A stretch of 64,000 nucleotides of DNA from positions 141,210 to 205,209 of the forward strand of contig JAIEMJ010000031.1 of assembly GCA_019752335.1 (NCBI GenBank). The letters run 5' to 3'. The translations under genes and the position numbers were made by a program. Numbering within the stretch: position 1 is the first letter of the stretch; every line of letters begins with the position of its first letter. Shown here piece after piece: positions 62,743 to 64,000 of the stretch. The notes beneath the pieces are model-generated. The model did not search any database, was not told the origin of the DNA, and saw only the letters and a list, made by a program, of their open reading frames with translations. This DNA comes from Bryobacteraceae bacterium. Its GTDB lineage: Bacteria > Acidobacteriota > Terriglobia > Bryobacterales > Bryobacteraceae.

Positions 62743-63038
62743 AGCCTAAGGGGAAGATCGGCTTATCGCTAGTAATCGGGGTGGTGGTCAGTTGGCTCTT
62801 GGTCCTCGCTGACTCCCTTCATTCACCTTTCGATGAATCAATGACTTTCGTGGAACGCGCTGCCAATGCCTTGGCAAGCCCGGGCTACGCTGGGGCATCC
62901 TTGCTTGGTTCATCGGGACACAACGCAGTGGGGCTATTGTTTGGTTTTTTGTTAGCTTCGACCCTGTTCTACGCCGTGCTGGTGTTCATCGGATGGTCGG
63001 TGAGTGAATATCTCGGCACGAAAAATTCCAGGGATTGA
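62739..63038 (+). CDS. Small membrane protein, putative immunity partner of the RHS toxin
   Basis: The protein of about 99 residues starts at TTG 62739, overlapping the RHS stop codon by 4 bp (TTGA) with ggaggaaac upstream, so it is translationally coupled. It has two membrane helices (IGLSLVIGVVVSWLLVLAD and VGLLFGFLLASTLFYAVLVFIGW) joined by a soluble loop of about 45 residues. Its base composition is similar to the toxin tip and lower in GC than surrounding genes, by eye. A membrane protein directly after a toxin with a lipase-like tip is a plausible immunity protein. No family is recognised. Confidence 0.75.
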   Translation: MKPKGKIGLSLVIGVVVSWLLVLADSLHSPFDESMTFVERAANALASPGYAGASLLGSSGHNAVGLLFGFLLASTLFYAVLVFIGWSVSEYLGTKNSRD

Positions 63039-63092
63039 TGCACTTGACGACGCAAATGGTCTGACTGGCGGGATGTTTGACGGATGTTTGAC

Positions 63093-63161
63093 GACTGGCA
63101 CCAAGGAAGAGCCGCACCAAAGAAGAGCCCAAGTCTTGGTGGTCAAGTCTTGGTGCCGGTC
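63093..63161. repeat. Degenerate copy of the palindromic repeat
   Basis: The region gactggcaccaagg ... caagtcttggtgccggtc resembles the 97-bp repeats but has internal duplications of caagtcttggtg and accaa(g/a)gaagagcc. It is truncated at its 3' side compared with the full copies at 63174 and 63298. Confidence 0.65.
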
Positions 63162-63173
63162 AAGAGATTTCAT

Positions 63174-63270
63174 GACCGGCACCAAAAAAGAACCCAAGTC
63201 TTGGTGCCGGTCGTTTCATGAAAAAACGCCCCACCCGCAAAAGGGTGAAAACGAGTGCGCAAGCGGGGGC
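63174..63270. repeat. 97-bp palindrome-containing direct repeat, copy 1
   Basis: The element begins gaccggcaccaa and contains its exact reverse complement ttggtgccggtc 27 bp later, forming a 12-bp perfect inverted repeat around a short spacer. It continues with gtttcatgaaaaaacgcccc, cacccgcaaaagggtg and ends aagcgggggc. It occurs twice in direct order with 5 mismatches in 97 bp. Elements of this type near REP-associated transposases are often mobilised by them. Confidence 0.9.
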
Positions 63271-63297
63271 CGTGAAATTTCGTGACTGAAATTTCGT

Positions 63298-63394
63298 GAC
63301 CGGCACCAAAAAGGAACCCAAGTCTTAGTGCCGGTCATTTCATGAAAAAGCGCCCCACCCGCAAAAGGGTGAAAACGACTGCGCAAGCGGGGGC
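63298..63394. repeat. 97-bp palindrome-containing direct repeat, copy 2
   Basis: This copy has gaccggcaccaa and tta-gtgccggtc, with one change in the right arm of the hairpin, and otherwise matches copy 1. The 27 bp between the two copies (63271-63297) contain a smaller repeat, gtgaaatttc / gactgaaatttc. Confidence 0.9.
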
Positions 63395-63510
63395 ATTCGG
63401 CCGGACGGCCGCGACTGAGGGAGGGATTTTCTGGGCGACTTAGTGGAGCTTGAGCGGTAGCATGCAGTGCAAGAGCGGGTAAGGGCGAACCCTCACCGGA
63501 TACCCGCAAA

Positions 63511-64000
63511 CTACCCCGCCCGACTCCCCGCCGACTGGGCTACCTCCGGACGCCGCCATCCCCGCGGCCGGTTGTACGACTGCCACGACGCCGTCACCGC
63601 CGCGTTCCGGATCTCCTCCTCAATCGGCCCATCCACGAACGCAGTCCAGTCTTCGGCGATGAACCCCGGCCGGGCAAACAGATGCTGCCAACGCTCGAGG
63701 CACAACAGGCCGCTATCGTCATGACCCGCACAATGCGCCGCCGCGCTGGACCACTGATACTGCCGCGCCTTCGACACCAACCGAGCCCGCACCGGATTGT
63801 TCTCCAGATACCGTAGGAAGAGCTTAAAGCCAGCCCCCTCAAGCAGTTCCGCGTCAAACCGCGGACACCAATTCACCGGCCCGGCCCGAAAATAAGCCAT
63901 CATCCCCGGATCACCCTCACGCCCAAAAGGCACAAACAGCACCCAAGGCCGATCCCGGTATTTCTGATTGAGATAGCGCGAGTAATTCCCCTGCATATCC
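63511..64000 (-). CDS. REP-associated tyrosine transposase, partial (Y1_Tnp/RAYT family)
   Basis: The frame, open to the right edge of the window, contains the C-terminal half of a REP-associated tyrosine (IS200-like) transposase: QGNYSRYLNQKYRDR, LFLRYLENNPVRARLVSKA, QYQWSSAAAHC and the family end LERWQHLF. The usual GHLWQGRF segment after the YLN-x-KY motif is missing, replaced by about 25 residues (WVLFVPFGREGDPGMM and onward). The catalytic Tyr/HUH part lies outside the window. Its presence beside palindromic repeats fits the known RAYT-REP association. The left end at 63511 has no sign of truncation. Confidence 0.8.
   Translation of the reverse strand, partial: DMQGNYSRYLNQKYRDRPWVLFVPFGREGDPGMMAYFRAGPVNWCPRFDAELLEGAGFKLFLRYLENNPVRARLVSKARQYQWSSAAAHCAGHDDSGLLCLERWQHLFARPGFIAEDWTAFVDGPIEEEIRNAAVTASWQSYNRPRGWRRPEVAQSAGSRAG

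Noticed and set aside
63004..63285. 93-aa plus-strand frame
   Set aside because: It is built mainly from the palindromic repeats after the immunity gene and has no start context or domain.

Overview
This window is a high-G+C bacterial chromosome segment that most resembles the Acidobacteriota, probably the Bryobacterales/Solibacter group. That placement is an inference from gene content: two PSD1 (planctomycete-type cytochrome c / DUF1549-DUF1553) plus DUF1501 gene pairs, Oar-like TonB-dependent receptors, a Ser/Thr kinase fused to WD40-like repeats, a BTAD-TPR regulator, HpnH of hopanoid synthesis and secreted RHS proteins. Many neighbouring genes overlap by exactly 4 bp, pointing to translationally coupled operons. 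I saw no rRNA, tRNA, CRISPR array or origin.

Layout. 1-3717: a three-subunit molybdenum hydroxylase operon (2Fe-2S, Mo and FAD subunits), a hairpin terminator and a small Cys-rich gene. 3743-4166: a HicA/HicB toxin-antitoxin remnant in which hicA carries a frameshift. 4211-8198: the first DUF1501/PSD1 pair. 8245-9538: a MarR regulator with a palindromic operator candidate and two small unknown genes. 9541-17844 (minus strand): a matrixin-like protease, CysE, a three-gene DNA-processing or defence-like operon (TerB-N/TerB/TerB-C protein, BrxD/DUF2791-like ATPase, Lhr/BrxHI-like helicase), a small unknown gene and HpnH. 17907-24732: an ECF sigma factor with an overlapping 71-aa partner, a BTAD-TPR regulator, a SWIM zinc-finger protein, an exported-looking methyltransferase and homoserine dehydrogenase. 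24750-38052: an Oar-like receptor, a methyltransferase, an operon of glycosyltransferase, tandem-repeat peptide and two Asp-box beta-propeller proteins, a Ser/Thr kinase and a Uma2 nuclease. 38062-54083: M2 peptidase, class II DAHP synthase, BON protein, a second TonB-like receptor, an orphan gene with a good promoter, a four-gene operon (PSD1, DUF1501, DUF3108, SGNH hydrolase), a beta-CASP MBL protein, a PhyH-type dioxygenase and a heptosyltransferase.

54381-63038 is an accessory secretion/toxin island: a secreted Ig-like protein interrupted at an A8 tract, two exported unknown proteins, a 1709-aa RHS protein whose C-terminal tip looks like a zinc phospholipase C/S1-P1-type enzyme, and an overlapping two-helix membrane protein as immunity candidate. 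It is followed by 97-bp palindrome-containing repeats (63093-63394) and a partial REP-associated tyrosine transposase running off the right edge.

The strongest candidates for an under-described system are (i) the TerB / BrxD-like ATPase / helicase trio, (ii) the RHS-zinc-lipase toxin with its overlapping membrane partner, and (iii) the glycosyltransferase / repeat-peptide / twin beta-propeller operon. All functional statements rest on motif recognition by eye; no database search was run.
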